Of a DNA stretch of 64,000 nucleotides, positions 9,322-17,535 are shown in pieces; the stretch's first letter is position 1, and every line of letters begins with the position of its first letter. A program made the position numbers and the translations under genes. The notes beneath the pieces are model-generated. The model worked only from the letters and a program-made list of their open reading frames with translations, was not told the origin of the DNA and ran no database searches. The stretch spans positions 248,001 through 312,000 of the forward strand of contig NZ_SOHK01000015.1 of assembly GCF_004404055.1 (NCBI RefSeq). The letters are read 5' to 3'. Source of the stretch: Cryobacterium ruanii (GTDB taxonomy: Bacteria > Actinomycetota > Actinomycetes > Actinomycetales > Microbacteriaceae).

Positions 9322-9351
9322 GCAGGCACAACGGATGCTGCGGGGGCCACC

Positions 9352-11190
9352 ATGACCACTAGTACCGACCCCGGATCGGGCAATCCGGGACATAGCGGCC
9401 TGCAGGTCAGCCTGACCGTGCTGGCCGAGGGGCCATTCACCCGCGGCCCCGACGGACCACTCACGACGACCCTGCGGGTTCCGGTCGAGCGGATCGGTCC
9501 TGGGCCGCGCAGTGCCCGGTTCGACGTGATCGTGCGGCGCCCCGGTGAGAAACCGTTCAGTCTCGAACTCGGCTCCCCCACCCCACCCTGGATGGTCGTC
9601 GATGAAAGACCCCCCGACGGTCTCACCGCCCTGCTGCAGGACAGTCGGTTTCTGGCGCAGCAGGTGTACGCGGTGGCGGCATCCACTCTGGCTCTGTTCG
9701 AATCGACGCTGGGGCGTCGCATGGGCTGGGTCGGCGGCGGCCGGCTCACCATCAGCGCCTACGACCGGGTCTCCTATCGGGAGTCTGGCTACTATCGTGA
9801 CGATGGCCTGATTCGCTTCGGGCACAAACGCGACGGCCGCACCGAGAAAGCGGTGCCGCTCGCCCTGTTTCGGGATCTCGTGGCGCACGAGGTCACGCAC
9901 GCGATCGTCGATGGCTACCGCCCAAAGTGGGCCGATTCCCATGCAGAAGTCGACCAGCTCGCCTTGCACGAGGCCATCGCCGACCTCGTGGCGCTGCTCT
10001 CGGTGTTTTCCACGCAGACCCTGGTCGAACAGCTGCTGACCCAGAACGGCGGTGACCGCCTCGACCTCGACACCCTCGACGAGAACCTGCTGCGCAGCGA
10101 CCTATTCCGCCTCGGTGACGGCCTGTTCACCCGCGGCTCGGCCCGGCCGTCCCTGGCCGATGACCTGGCCCCGAACTGGCGCACGCTGAGCGACCCGCAC
10201 CGGCGCGGCGGGGCGATCGTGCAAGTGCTGCTGCGCGTGGTGGCTCGGCTGTGGCGGAAGCGTCTCGATCTGCCCGGCGGCCGCTCGAGCCTGTACCAGG
10301 TGGCGCGTGCCGGGGCATCCGTTGGCCGCCAGGTCTTGAGCATGCTTATTCGCAGCCTCGGCTACATGCCGCCGGTCGATGTGACCTGGGAAGACCTTCT
10401 GCGCGGCATTCTCGCCGCCGACCGGGCAGTCGTGCCCGACGATGACCTCGATTACCGCGGCGTCGTCGTGGCGGCCTTCGCCGAGGCCGGAATCGTGCTG
10501 CCCACACCCACCGATCTCTACGGCGTGTCTACCTTCACCAGCCTGCGGTATCCGGTGCGACTCGCCGCCCTGAGCTCCGATCCGGAGGAGATCGTACGGT
10601 TCATTTGGGAGAACCCGATCTTGCTCGCTGCCGCGAAAATCGACCCGACGCGGCCGATCGCGGTCGAACGGGTGCGCCCGACCCTTCGGGTCGGCCCCGA
10701 CGGATTCGTTGTCTCCGAAATCGGGGCCACGTTCACGCAGGAGTTTCGCCTGAGCACCGCCGAAGCCCGCCGCTTCGGGCTCACCACCCGGGCTCCCGTG
10801 TTCATTCGCGGCGGCGGGCAGCTGCGCTTCGACGAGGGTGGGCGGCTCAGCTTCGCCGCGCTCAAACCGATTCTCGACCCGGAACGGCAGCAGGCCAAGC
10901 TCGCCATCCAGCAGGCCACTCCTTCAGCGGATGCTGCCCCGCCGACCAACCCGCCAGCCCGTCCGCCCGGCACTTTGCCCGTAACCCCGGCGACCACCCC
11001 ATCGGCGACCCCGTCGGCCGCTCCGTCGGCGACCCCGTCGGCGACCCCGTCGGCCGATCCGTCGGCCACTCCGTCGGCCACTCCGTCGGCCACTGTGCCG
11101 GTCGTGCCCACGCTACCCGGCGCGACCCGGAGGATCGCCGCCCCGCCCCCCGAGGTGCCCGCGCATCAGCGGCCGACGTTTCATCCCTGA
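9352..11190 (+). CDS. Putative zinc metallopeptidase (HEVTH) with Ser/Ala/Thr/Pro repeat tail
   Basis: A 612-aa protein with no signal peptide. The only recognisable motif is HEVTH (179-183) followed 23 residues on by HEAIADLVALLSV (206-218), an arrangement typical of gluzincin-like zinc peptidases in which a downstream Glu is the third ligand. The middle and C-terminal parts match no family I know. The last ~65 residues are a low-complexity linker of repeated SATP units (10990-11100 at DNA level). The ATG at 9352 was chosen because a TTGACA-17-CATAGT promoter lies inside the longer open frame. It is divergent from one caspase gene and convergent with another. A proteolytic partner or zymogen activator in the same module is a reasonable guess only. 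Confidence 0.65.
   Translation: MTTSTDPGSGNPGHSGLQVSLTVLAEGPFTRGPDGPLTTTLRVPVERIGPGPRSARFDVIVRRPGEKPFSLELGSPTPPWMVVDERPPDGLTALLQDSRFLAQQVYAVAASTLALFESTLGRRMGWVGGGRLTISAYDRVSYRESGYYRDDGLIRFGHKRDGRTEKAVPLALFRDLVAHEVTHAIVDGYRPKWADSHAEVDQLALHEAIADLVALLSVFSTQTLVEQLLTQNGGDRLDLDTLDENLLRSDLFRLGDGLFTRGSARPSLADDLAPNWRTLSDPHRRGGAIVQVLLRVVARLWRKRLDLPGGRSSLYQVARAGASVGRQVLSMLIRSLGYMPPVDVTWEDLLRGILAADRAVVPDDDLDYRGVVVAAFAEAGIVLPTPTDLYGVSTFTSLRYPVRLAALSSDPEEIVRFIWENPILLAAAKIDPTRPIAVERVRPTLRVGPDGFVVSEIGATFTQEFRLSTAEARRFGLTTRAPVFIRGGGQLRFDEGGRLSFAALKPILDPERQQAKLAIQQATPSADAAPPTNPPARPPGTLPVTPATTPSATPSAAPSATPSATPSADPSATPSATPSATVPVVPTLPGATRRIAAPPPEVPAHQRPTFHP
10990..11100 (+). repeat. In-gene tandem repeat encoding (S/A)-A-T-P units
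   Basis: Repeats of about 12 bp (core ccgtcggc[cg]actc) encode the SATPSAAPSATP tail of the metallopeptidase. Period a multiple of three keeps the frame whatever the copy number. Confidence 0.75.
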
Positions 11191-11236
11191 CAGCTTCATC
11201 CCTGACAGCTTCATCCCTGACGGCTTCATCCCTGAC
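11180..11236. repeat. Four copies of a 15-bp tandem repeat between convergent gene ends
   Basis: Units beginning at 11180, 11195, 11210 and 11225 read ttcatccctgacagc with one A/G change. Each carries an in-frame TGA, the first being the stop codon of the metallopeptidase, so three backup stops follow it. The array ends just before the stop of the opposing caspase gene. Confidence 0.85.
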
Positions 11237-11237
11237 G

Positions 11238-12095
11238 CTAGAACGCGGTACCCCACGCGGTCGATTTTCCCGGAGCGGATGCCTCCAGTTGCGCCCGCTG
11301 GGCGAACTTGCGCGCGCGCAGCTTCGCGTTGACCTGCTTGATGACCTCGCCGCGGGTCGAAGCTGACCCGGACCCCAGCGCATCGAGCAGATAATACGTG
11401 AACGCCCCGTTATAGCGGCCGTCGAAGTTCGCGTCGGCGGCCGTCTGGTCGGCCCGGCAGGCGGCGAACAGCACCGGTTTCGCCGCGGCCCTCGATGAGC
11501 GCACCAGATCGCGCAGTGTGCGGGTATCGGCGCCCTCGGCCTCGGCACCGTTCCGGCCGAGCGGCGTCGGCGGCGGAACGAACCGGGGGCGTCGGTCGTC
11601 GACGGTGGGCACCAGATCCATGGCGCGCAGCCCGCTGCCGCTGTGGCAGGTGTCGAGAATCACGTCGAGCAGCACTCCCTTTGGAAGCCGGGTGAACAAA
11701 TCGTGCAGCTCGTCGTCGAGGATGAGAGAGCCGGCGTCCCAGGCGGGACCGATCTGCCGCAGGTCGTAGGTAGCGAAGGCTTCGTCGACCTGGTCGGCCT
11801 CGTCGCCGCTCGTGTCGGGCATCTGGGTGCCATGGCTCGACATGGTGAACACGATGTGGTCGAGGTGCTCCCCCGGCGTATTCGCCCGGTCGAGCGCCTC
11901 GGTCATCGCCCCGAGGACGGCATCTTTCGTCGCGGCCTGGTCGGTCAGTACGGTGATACTTGAGTCGGCGAAGCCGAAAGCCATTCCGAGCAGGGCGCTG
12001 ACGTCAGCGGCATCGTTCACGCAGCCGTTCAACCAGCTGGCCATCGGCATGTTCTCGAACCGGTTGATGCCCACACAGAGTGCGAATTGACTCAT
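11238..12095 (-). CDS. Stand-alone caspase-like (C14) peptidase
   Basis: A 285-aa protein that is almost entirely a caspase-fold domain: it starts FALCVGINRFE, carries the catalytic His88 in SSHGTQ and Cys150 in LDTCHSGSG, and keeps the substrate-pocket region near SILFAACRADQTA. It begins without a death-fold, TIR or other N-terminal adaptor. The ATG at 12095 has GGACGG just upstream and places the domain start at residue 4. Both caspase genes of this locus read leftward around the metallopeptidase gene, and the His-to-Cys spacing and the conserved opening (CVGIN) are alike, suggesting they are paralogues. Function unknown; short bacterial caspases of this kind are called orthocaspases. Confidence 0.85.
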   Translation of the reverse strand: MSQFALCVGINRFENMPMASWLNGCVNDAADVSALLGMAFGFADSSITVLTDQAATKDAVLGAMTEALDRANTPGEHLDHIVFTMSSHGTQMPDTSGDEADQVDEAFATYDLRQIGPAWDAGSLILDDELHDLFTRLPKGVLLDVILDTCHSGSGLRAMDLVPTVDDRRPRFVPPPTPLGRNGAEAEGADTRTLRDLVRSSRAAAKPVLFAACRADQTAADANFDGRYNGAFTYYLLDALGSGSASTRGEVIKQVNAKLRARKFAQRAQLEASAPGKSTAWGTAF

Positions 12096-12274
12096 GGCCG
12101 TCCAATCTCGAGAGCACGTGCCCACTGAGGCTAGCGCTGGCAGCGTTACCGGCGGGTTATTGGAACGGCGGAGTCTGGGGCGGCAGAGCTACGGCCGCGG
12201 AGCGACGCGAGCCACGCGAGCCACGCGAGCGGCGCTGTCACGCTCACCGGTGCATCCATTTTGCGGTAGCGGCA

Positions 12275-12303
12275 TTGACAACCATGCCGGGACTGGCCAT
12301 TCT
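12275..12303 (+). promoter_or_regulatory. Candidate promoter of the SARP-type regulator
   Basis: TTGACA (12275-12280), 17-bp spacer, CATTCT (12298-12303). A second possible -10, TATCGT, lies near 12324. The 266-bp region 12096-12361 otherwise holds three 9-bp direct repeats (acgcgagcc) around 12208-12234 and no gene. Confidence 0.5.
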
Positions 12304-12361
12304 GGGCGATAGCGGCACCCGTCTATCGTTGCTGTGTTCTCTTTTCGCGGATCGAGCACTC

Positions 12362-13111
12362 ATGGGATTTTCGGCGACACCGGGCTGGGATCTTCGCGTG
12401 CTGGGCTTTTGGCAGCTGCGCTACGACGGCGTACCGGTTGAGGTCGGCGCCCGCCAGCAGCGGTTGCTCGCAGCCCTCGCAGTACTGCACACCCAGCCCC
12501 GGCACGTGCTCGCCGCCATCCTCTGGCCCGACAGCCCCGAGCGCCAGTCGGCGGGCAACCTGCGCGCGAGCGTCTTTCGGATCTCGCATGAGCTGCCGCG
12601 TTTGCTCAGCGCGACCGACCCGTTACAGCTCGACTGCGCAGTGCGGGTCGATCTGCACGAGGTACGAGAACTCATCACCGAGATCACCCTGGCCGGCGCA
12701 CGCTCCGTGCCGCCGGAATCCATCGATTTGCTGCAGGATGCGAATTTGTTGCCGGGTTGGTACGAGGAGTGGGTGCTCGACCAGCAGAATCATCTGCTCA
12801 ATCAGCGCGTGGACGCTTTGCAGGGCTTGGCCCGCTCATTCTTGATTTCCAAAAGTTTCAGCCGTGCCCTCGGTGCGGCACGGGCGGCGACGGTCGTGGA
12901 CCCCCTGCGCGAAAGTGCCCAGCACCTGCTCGTGCGGTGCCACCTCGCCGAAGACAACTATGCATCAGCGGTGCAGGTGTACCGCAGTTTTCGCGCCCAC
13001 CTGGGCCGCGAACTCGGCGTCGAGCCGTCGACCCACTTCGCTGAACTGCTCGGGTTGGATTCCGCGCTCGGCGAACCCCACCAGCTGGTGCGGGCGATGA
13101 AGATGGGTTGA
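12362..13111 (+). CDS. SARP-type transcriptional activator (OmpR-like winged helix plus BTAD)
   Basis: A 249-aa regulator of the AfsR/SARP kind. Residues about 8-85 (LRVLGFWQLRYDGVPVEV to SVFRISHEL) form an OmpR-like DNA-binding winged helix, and about 95-240 form a bacterial transcriptional activation domain with TPR-like helices (RESAQHLLVRCHLAEDNYAS, then LGRELGVEPS). There is no NB-ARC ATPase or sensor domain, so it is a small, minimal SARP. I chose the ATG at 12362 because the family starts a few residues before the LRVLG strand; the open frame continues upstream. Position beside the caspase/metallopeptidase genes and the 11-bp-period heptamers at 9253-9281 suggest that it activates this module. 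Confidence 0.82.
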   Translation: MGFSATPGWDLRVLGFWQLRYDGVPVEVGARQQRLLAALAVLHTQPRHVLAAILWPDSPERQSAGNLRASVFRISHELPRLLSATDPLQLDCAVRVDLHEVRELITEITLAGARSVPPESIDLLQDANLLPGWYEEWVLDQQNHLLNQRVDALQGLARSFLISKSFSRALGAARAATVVDPLRESAQHLLVRCHLAEDNYASAVQVYRSFRAHLGRELGVEPSTHFAELLGLDSALGEPHQLVRAMKMG

Positions 13112-13150
13112 CTGCACGTTCACACAGGAAGTTCTCACCCGGGCCCACCA

Positions 13151-13156
13151 TATGAT
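13151..13156 (+). promoter_or_regulatory. Leaderless -10 box TATGAT
   Basis: TATGAT ends 6 nt before the GTG at 13163, so transcription should begin at the start codon. Confidence 0.6.
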
Positions 13157-13162
13157 CGATTG

Positions 13163-14035
13163 GTGACTGAAACAGCCCTCCCTCGCCCCTTCCGCCCCCA
13201 GTCCCGCTGGGTGCGGAGCGTCGGCCTGATGATTTTCTTCAGCCGCTGGTTGCAGGCCCCCCTCTACATCGGCCTCATCATCGCGCAGATCATCTACGTG
13301 ATCGTGTTCATGGTCGAACTCATCAACCTGGGCGGCGACGTCTGGACTTCGCTGACGGTGCCCGGCGATGACGGCGGCATTCACGTTGAAGAAGCCGCGA
13401 TCATGCTCTCGGTGCTCGGGCTGATCGACGTCGTGATGATTGCGAACCTGCTAATCATGGTCATCATCGGCGGCTATGAGACGTTCGTGTCGCGCATCCG
13501 CTTGGAAGGTCACCCCGACCAGCCGGAATGGCTCAGCCACGTCAACGCGAACGTGCTCAAGGTCAAGCTCGCCATGGCCATCGTGGGGATCTCGTCGATC
13601 CACCTGCTCAAGACCTTCATCGAGGTCGGCGATTTGGCAGCGCGCGGCACCCCGGTCAGCTCGGACCCGACCGAAACCATCACCGGCAACGTCTACACCT
13701 GGGACGGCGTGCTCTGGCAGGTCATCATCCACATGGTGTTCATTCTCTCGGCGATCGCGCTGGCCTGGATCGACCGCATGTCACAGTCGGCTCACGCGGC
13801 CCAGTCGCCCATATCATCACCGGCGTCGTCGCCGTCATTCGCGCCGAGCGTCCCCCCGGAGTCGGTGGCCGCACTCGCTGCCGCACCCGCGCGCCGCGAA
13901 CTCGAAGGCCACGCCGCGCCAGCCTCCACCGGAATTGCCCTGCACCTGACCCAGCTCGGTCAGCTGCGCGATGCCGGCGTGGTGACGGATGCCGAATTCC
14001 TCGCCAAGAAGACGGAGCTGCTCGCCCGTTACTAG
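13163..14035 (+). CDS. YqhA-family (UPF0114) membrane protein with C-terminal SHOCT domain
   Basis: A 290-aa protein. Residues about 1-210 match the YqhA/TIGR00645 family of four-helix inner membrane proteins: conserved LQAPLYIGLI, a long helix with VIIGGYETFVSRI, and ISSIHLLKTFI. A Ser/Pro/Ala linker follows, and the last ~32 residues (LGQLRDAGVVTDAEFLAKKTELL) are a SHOCT domain, a short oligomerisation/targeting helix pair. The family normally ends after the fourth helix, so the SHOCT tail is an added part. The GTG at 13163 follows a TATGAT box by 6 nt, implying a leaderless mRNA. It sits after the SARP gene with its own promoter. Function of YqhA proteins is not established. Confidence 0.85.
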   Translation: MTETALPRPFRPQSRWVRSVGLMIFFSRWLQAPLYIGLIIAQIIYVIVFMVELINLGGDVWTSLTVPGDDGGIHVEEAAIMLSVLGLIDVVMIANLLIMVIIGGYETFVSRIRLEGHPDQPEWLSHVNANVLKVKLAMAIVGISSIHLLKTFIEVGDLAARGTPVSSDPTETITGNVYTWDGVLWQVIIHMVFILSAIALAWIDRMSQSAHAAQSPISSPASSPSFAPSVPPESVAALAAAPARRELEGHAAPASTGIALHLTQLGQLRDAGVVTDAEFLAKKTELLARY

Positions 14036-14041
14036 CGCTGA

Positions 14042-14200
14042 CTAGAACGTCGTGAGGCCTCGAGTACGAAACTGCTCGCGCACCCGATCGAGTAGTGCGG
14101 GGTGGGGCGGTTGCACCCCGTTCAGCGGATATGGGATGTTGAGGCGGTTCCAGTTGTCCTCGCCCATCTGGTGGAACGACAGCACCTCGACCCGCGAGAC
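14042..14200 (-). pseudogene. pflA: Pyruvate formate-lyase activating enzyme (pflA), C-terminal remnant
   Basis: The minus-strand frame ending at the stop 14042-14044 reads VEVLSFHQMGEDNWNRLNIP and then ends PALLDRVREQFRTRGLTTF. This is the characteristic C-terminus of the radical-SAM activase (VEVLPFHQMG-x-W...YPL). The rest of the ~250-residue enzyme, with its CxxxCxxC cluster, is absent. It lies directly downstream of a pflB remnant, the normal gene order. Confidence 0.7.
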
Positions 14201-14275
14201 ATTGAGCCATCGAGATGTCCCTGTACCTGCTCGTGGTGATATTCGGACCGGCCCAGCAGTGCCGCGACCATCATG

Positions 14276-14697
14276 TCAGACACTCGTGTGGAAGGTGCGG
14301 CTGATCACGTCGAGCTGCTGCTCCCGGGTGAGCCGCACAAAGTTCACGGCGTAGCACGACACCCGGATGATCAGCTACGGGCAGTTCTCCGGGTGTTCAG
14401 TGGCGTCTTAGAGCGTCTCGCGGTTGAGCACGTTGATGTTGAGGTGGGACCCGCGCGCGAGCGTGGAAGCGTCGATCAGTCCGACCAGGTTGGTGACCTG
14501 CGCGGCCGGAGTGTGGCCGAGGCCGGCCAGCACGACCGTGTTGGTCAGCGAGATGCCGTCTTGCGCTTCAAAGTGGGGCAGGTTGGCCACGCTCAGTGCC
14601 AACGCGAGCATACCGTGCGTGTCGCGGCCATTCATCGGGTTGGCTCCCGGGGCGAAGGGCGCACCGGCCCGGCAACCGTCGGGGATGCCGCTAGCGC
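14276..14697 (-). pseudogene. pflB: Pyruvate formate-lyase (pflB), C-terminal remnant with two nonsense codons
   Basis: On the minus strand the fragment opens inside the family motif PFAPGANPMNGRD, continues through DGISLTNTVVLAGLG, the TNLVGLID block and LNINVLNRETL, and ends VRLTREQQLDVISRTFH, matching the last ~140 residues of glycyl-radical pyruvate formate-lyase. A TAA after NRETL and a TAG before LIIRVS interrupt it. The Gly-radical loop is recognisable but altered: RVSCYAV where the enzyme has RVSGYAV, so the radical glycine is replaced by Cys. The first ~600 residues are gone; the remnant abuts the stop codon of the acyl-CoA synthetase gene. Confidence 0.8.
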
Positions 14698-16415
14698 TTC
14701 AGTCCCGAAAACTGGTCGTCGCGCCACTCACCGGGCAGGCGGATGCCGGCCGCCGCCGCGTCGTCTTCGCGCTCGCGCAGCTCGACCCGACGGATCTTGC
14801 CCGAGATGGTCTTGGGCAGGTCGAAGAACTCCACCCGCCGCACCCGCATGTAGGCGGGCAGCCCGGTGCGGGCGTGCCGCAGCACGGCCTCGGCGGTTTC
14901 GGCGTTCGGCTCCCAGCCCGGGGCGAGGTGGATGTAGGCCTTGGGAATGTTCAGCCGGGTCAGGTCCGGTGCAGGAACGACGGCGGCTTCGGCGACCGCG
15001 GGGTGTTCGAGCAGCACGCTCTCCACCTCGAACGGTGACACCTTGTAGTCGCTCGACTTGAACACGTCGTCGGTGCGGCCGATGAAGGTGAGGTAACCGT
15101 CGGCATCCACCGTGGCGACATCGCCCGTGTGGAAGAAACCGCCACGAATGGCATGCGCGGTGAGGTCGGGTTCGCCATGGTACCCGCTCATGAGGTTGAC
15201 CGGGCTCTGCGACAGGTCGAGGCAGATCTCGCCCTCGTCGGCGGGCAGCTCGGTGACCGGGTCGAGCAGTTTGATCGAGACGCCGGGCAGTGGCAGGCCC
15301 ATCGAGCCGGCTTTCAGCACGGATCCGGGCCCGTTTCCGACGATCGCGGTGGTTTCGGTCTGGCCGAATCCGTCGCGGATGGTCAGTTTCCAGCCGTTGT
15401 CGATCTGCCGGATAACCTCGGGGTTGAGGGGTTCTCCGGCGGAGAGCAACTCGCGCAGGCTCGCGGGGCGAGCACCGACATCCGCTTGGATGAGCATGCG
15501 CCAGACGGTGGGCGGCGCGCAGAACGTGCTGACCTCGGCGCGGTGCAGCTGCGCGATGAGGGCGTTCGGATCGAACTTGGAATAGTTGTAAACGAAGACG
15601 GTGGCCTCGGCGATCCACGGCGCGAAGAAGCAGCTCCACGCGTGTTTGCCCCAGCCGGGTGAGCTGATGGCGAGGTGCACGTCGCCGGGGCGCAGGCCCA
15701 GCCAGTACATGGTCGACAGGTGGCCGACCGGGTAAGAGGTCTGCGAGTGCAGCACCATCTTTGGCTTGCTCGTCGTGCCGGAGGTGAAGTAGATCAGAGA
15801 CGGGTCAGCAGAGGCGACGACCGTCGTGATCGGCTCCGGGCTGACGGCGTAGGCATCGGCGAAGTCAGCCCACCCGGGGCGGGGCTCGCCGACGCCGATG
15901 CGGGTGTAGTCGCCGGGAACGTCGTCGAATTTGGCCGCGTCGGCCGAGTTGGCGATCACGTGCTTGACATCACCGCGACGCACTCGGTCGGTCAGGTCGT
16001 GCGCGGCGAGCACGGCGCTCGTGGGCATGATGACGGCGCCGACCTTCATGATGGCGAGCATCGCCTCCCAGATTTCCCGTTGGTTGCCGAGCATGAGCAT
16101 GACGTGGTCGCCACGCCCGACTCCCTGGTGGCTGAGCCAGGTGGCGACCCGGTCGGACCGGTGGGCCATCTCGTCGAACGTGAACTTCTGCTCGCTGCCG
16201 TCTTCTTCGACGATCCACAGGGCGATTCTGTTGTTGCCGCGGGCGAGCACGTCGAACCAGTCGGTGGCCCAGTTGAAGTGCTCCCCAACGTCGGGCCAGC
16301 GAAACTCCTGTGCGGCGCGGGCGTGATCGTCGCGCAGAGCCAGCAGCTGGTCGCGTGCAGCGAGGTAATTGAGCGTGCTGGTGTTGGTGGTGTTCGTGCT
16401 CACCTGGTGAGTCAT
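14691..16415 (-). CDS. AMP-forming acyl-CoA synthetase
   Basis: A 574-aa member of the ANL superfamily that activates a carboxylic acid to acyl-AMP and then acyl-CoA. The P-loop-like YFTSGTTSKPKMVLHS, the A5 motif GFGQTETTAIVGN, the FHTGD/GRTDDVFKSSDYKVSP hinge region and the C-terminal catalytic Lys in PKTISGKIRRVEL are all present. Overall organisation (WIVEEDGSEQKFTFDEM near the start, SSPGWGKHAWSC in the middle) is that of medium-chain/acetyl-type acyl-CoA synthetases; the chain-length preference cannot be read. Start ATG 16415 follows GAGGAGAC at about 10 nt. Single-gene unit, divergent from the GNAT gene; the pflB/pflA fragments behind it are dead. Confidence 0.9.
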   Translation of the reverse strand: MTHQVSTNTTNTSTLNYLAARDQLLALRDDHARAAQEFRWPDVGEHFNWATDWFDVLARGNNRIALWIVEEDGSEQKFTFDEMAHRSDRVATWLSHQGVGRGDHVMLMLGNQREIWEAMLAIMKVGAVIMPTSAVLAAHDLTDRVRRGDVKHVIANSADAAKFDDVPGDYTRIGVGEPRPGWADFADAYAVSPEPITTVVASADPSLIYFTSGTTSKPKMVLHSQTSYPVGHLSTMYWLGLRPGDVHLAISSPGWGKHAWSCFFAPWIAEATVFVYNYSKFDPNALIAQLHRAEVSTFCAPPTVWRMLIQADVGARPASLRELLSAGEPLNPEVIRQIDNGWKLTIRDGFGQTETTAIVGNGPGSVLKAGSMGLPLPGVSIKLLDPVTELPADEGEICLDLSQSPVNLMSGYHGEPDLTAHAIRGGFFHTGDVATVDADGYLTFIGRTDDVFKSSDYKVSPFEVESVLLEHPAVAEAAVVPAPDLTRLNIPKAYIHLAPGWEPNAETAEAVLRHARTGLPAYMRVRRVEFFDLPKTISGKIRRVELREREDDAAAAGIRLPGEWRDDQFSGLKR

Positions 16416-16508
16416 ACGCCGCTGTCTCCTCGAACGAGTCGCCAGGTCCAAAACGGCGACAATTTATTCTGACAGGGCTCGAGGTCAACCGGAACCGGTG
16501 GCACGTTC

Positions 16509-16514
16509 TATCGT
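16509..16514 (+). promoter_or_regulatory. Leaderless -10 box TATCGT
   Basis: TATCGT ends exactly 6 nt before the GTG at 16521. Confidence 0.5.
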
Positions 16515-16520
16515 TGACGG

Positions 16521-17021
16521 GTGACCTACTCGATTCGTTCCGTCCTACCCGCCGATCTGCCGCGCCTGCTCGCGCTCAACAATGCCGCGGTTCCCGCGGT
16601 CAACGAGTTGGATGCTTCGGCGCTGGCCGCGCTCGTCGAACACAGCCACCTCGCGATTACAGTGGTGCACGACGACGCGACCGATATCGCGCTGGGCTTC
16701 GCCGTTCTGTTCGTCGTCGGGGCCGATTACGAGAGCGAGAACTACCTCTGGTTCTCTGCCCGGTCCAACGATTTTCTCTACGTCGACCGCATCGTCGTGG
16801 CCGACGGGTATCGCAGGCAGGGCCTCGGCCCGGTGCTCTACGACGCCATCTTCGGTGCGGCCCGCCGCGAGCTCCTCACCGAAGTGCTCTGCGAGGTCAA
16901 CCTGGAGCCGCCGAATCCTGGGTCGCTCGCCTTTCACGACCGGCTCGGGTTCACTGAGGTCGGCCAGCTGTCGACCAAGGGCGACACCGTCGTGGTGAGC
17001 CTGCTCGCGGCATCCGTTTAG
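16521..17021 (+). CDS. GNAT-family N-acetyltransferase
   Basis: A 166-aa single-domain acetyltransferase. It opens YSIRSVLPADLPRLLALN (beta1-alpha1 of the fold) and has the acetyl-CoA pyrophosphate loop in VDRIVVADGYRRQGLGPVLYD (R/Q-x-x-G-x-G/A variant RRQGLG). It ends with the FHDRLGFTEVGQL strand typical of the family. Substrate cannot be told. GTG 16521 lies 6 nt after a TATCGT box with no ribosome binding site, suggesting a leaderless transcript. Divergent from the acyl-CoA synthetase, 105 bp apart. Confidence 0.88.
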   Translation: MTYSIRSVLPADLPRLLALNNAAVPAVNELDASALAALVEHSHLAITVVHDDATDIALGFAVLFVVGADYESENYLWFSARSNDFLYVDRIVVADGYRRQGLGPVLYDAIFGAARRELLTEVLCEVNLEPPNPGSLAFHDRLGFTEVGQLSTKGDTVVVSLLAASV

Positions 17022-17181
17022 CGTGTCGTGGGTGCGTCCGTCGGAACGGGGACAGACGAACTGCTCTGCACACACAGATGGCCGAGAACTTCAAGGGGGG
17101 TGCGGTCATCGACGGTTCACCCTATGGTCATGCTGACGTGAGTTATCGCTTACGCAGAATCAATCCAAGGGACCCCCCTCG

Positions 17182-17361
17182 ATGCGAATTACCTGCCCGT
17201 TCTGCAAGTCACGAGCCGACCTGAAACCGAACCCCGCGCAGACCCTGCGCATCACTCTCCCCCTCTACGTTCTCAAGTGCACCGGTTGTGAGCGCACCAG
17301 CATCCGCGTCGAACCCGTGCGGCTGCCCCTGGTCGTTCGCCAGACGCTCGCGACGGCCTGA
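17182..17361 (+). CDS. 59-aa zinc-ribbon protein
   Basis: A short ORF with AAGGGA upstream of ATG 17182. The product has two Cys pairs, CPFC near residue 5 and CTGC near residue 34, which would bind one zinc in a ribbon fold, joined by a beta-rich stretch (LRITLPLYVLKC). It has no close family known to me. Codon use resembles its neighbours, with strong G/C at third positions. Small ribbons of this type often contact RNA polymerase, ribosomes or nucleic acid; here the function is unknown. Confidence 0.6.
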   Translation: MRITCPFCKSRADLKPNPAQTLRITLPLYVLKCTGCERTSIRVEPVRLPLVVRQTLATA

Positions 17362-17535
17362 GCACTCTGCCTCGGCCTGCGAGACCCGGTCGCGACTAGC
17401 GACATCCGCTTCGTGATTGGTGGGCCACCCGGTCTGGCCACGCGAGTCGAGCGGCGTACTCGGCGGCATGCTCTGGTGGCCGCGAACCACCCAACGGGTG
17501 GGTGCCCGCCTCGGCGGAACCCGCGAAGCCTGGTG

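Noticed and set aside
9139-9351. N-terminal extension of the metallopeptidase from 9139
   Set aside because: Runs through the divergent promoter region and the opposing gene's start.
12080-12361. N-terminal extension of the SARP frame from 12080
   Set aside because: Not like the family; the promoter TTGACA-17-CATTCT lies inside it.
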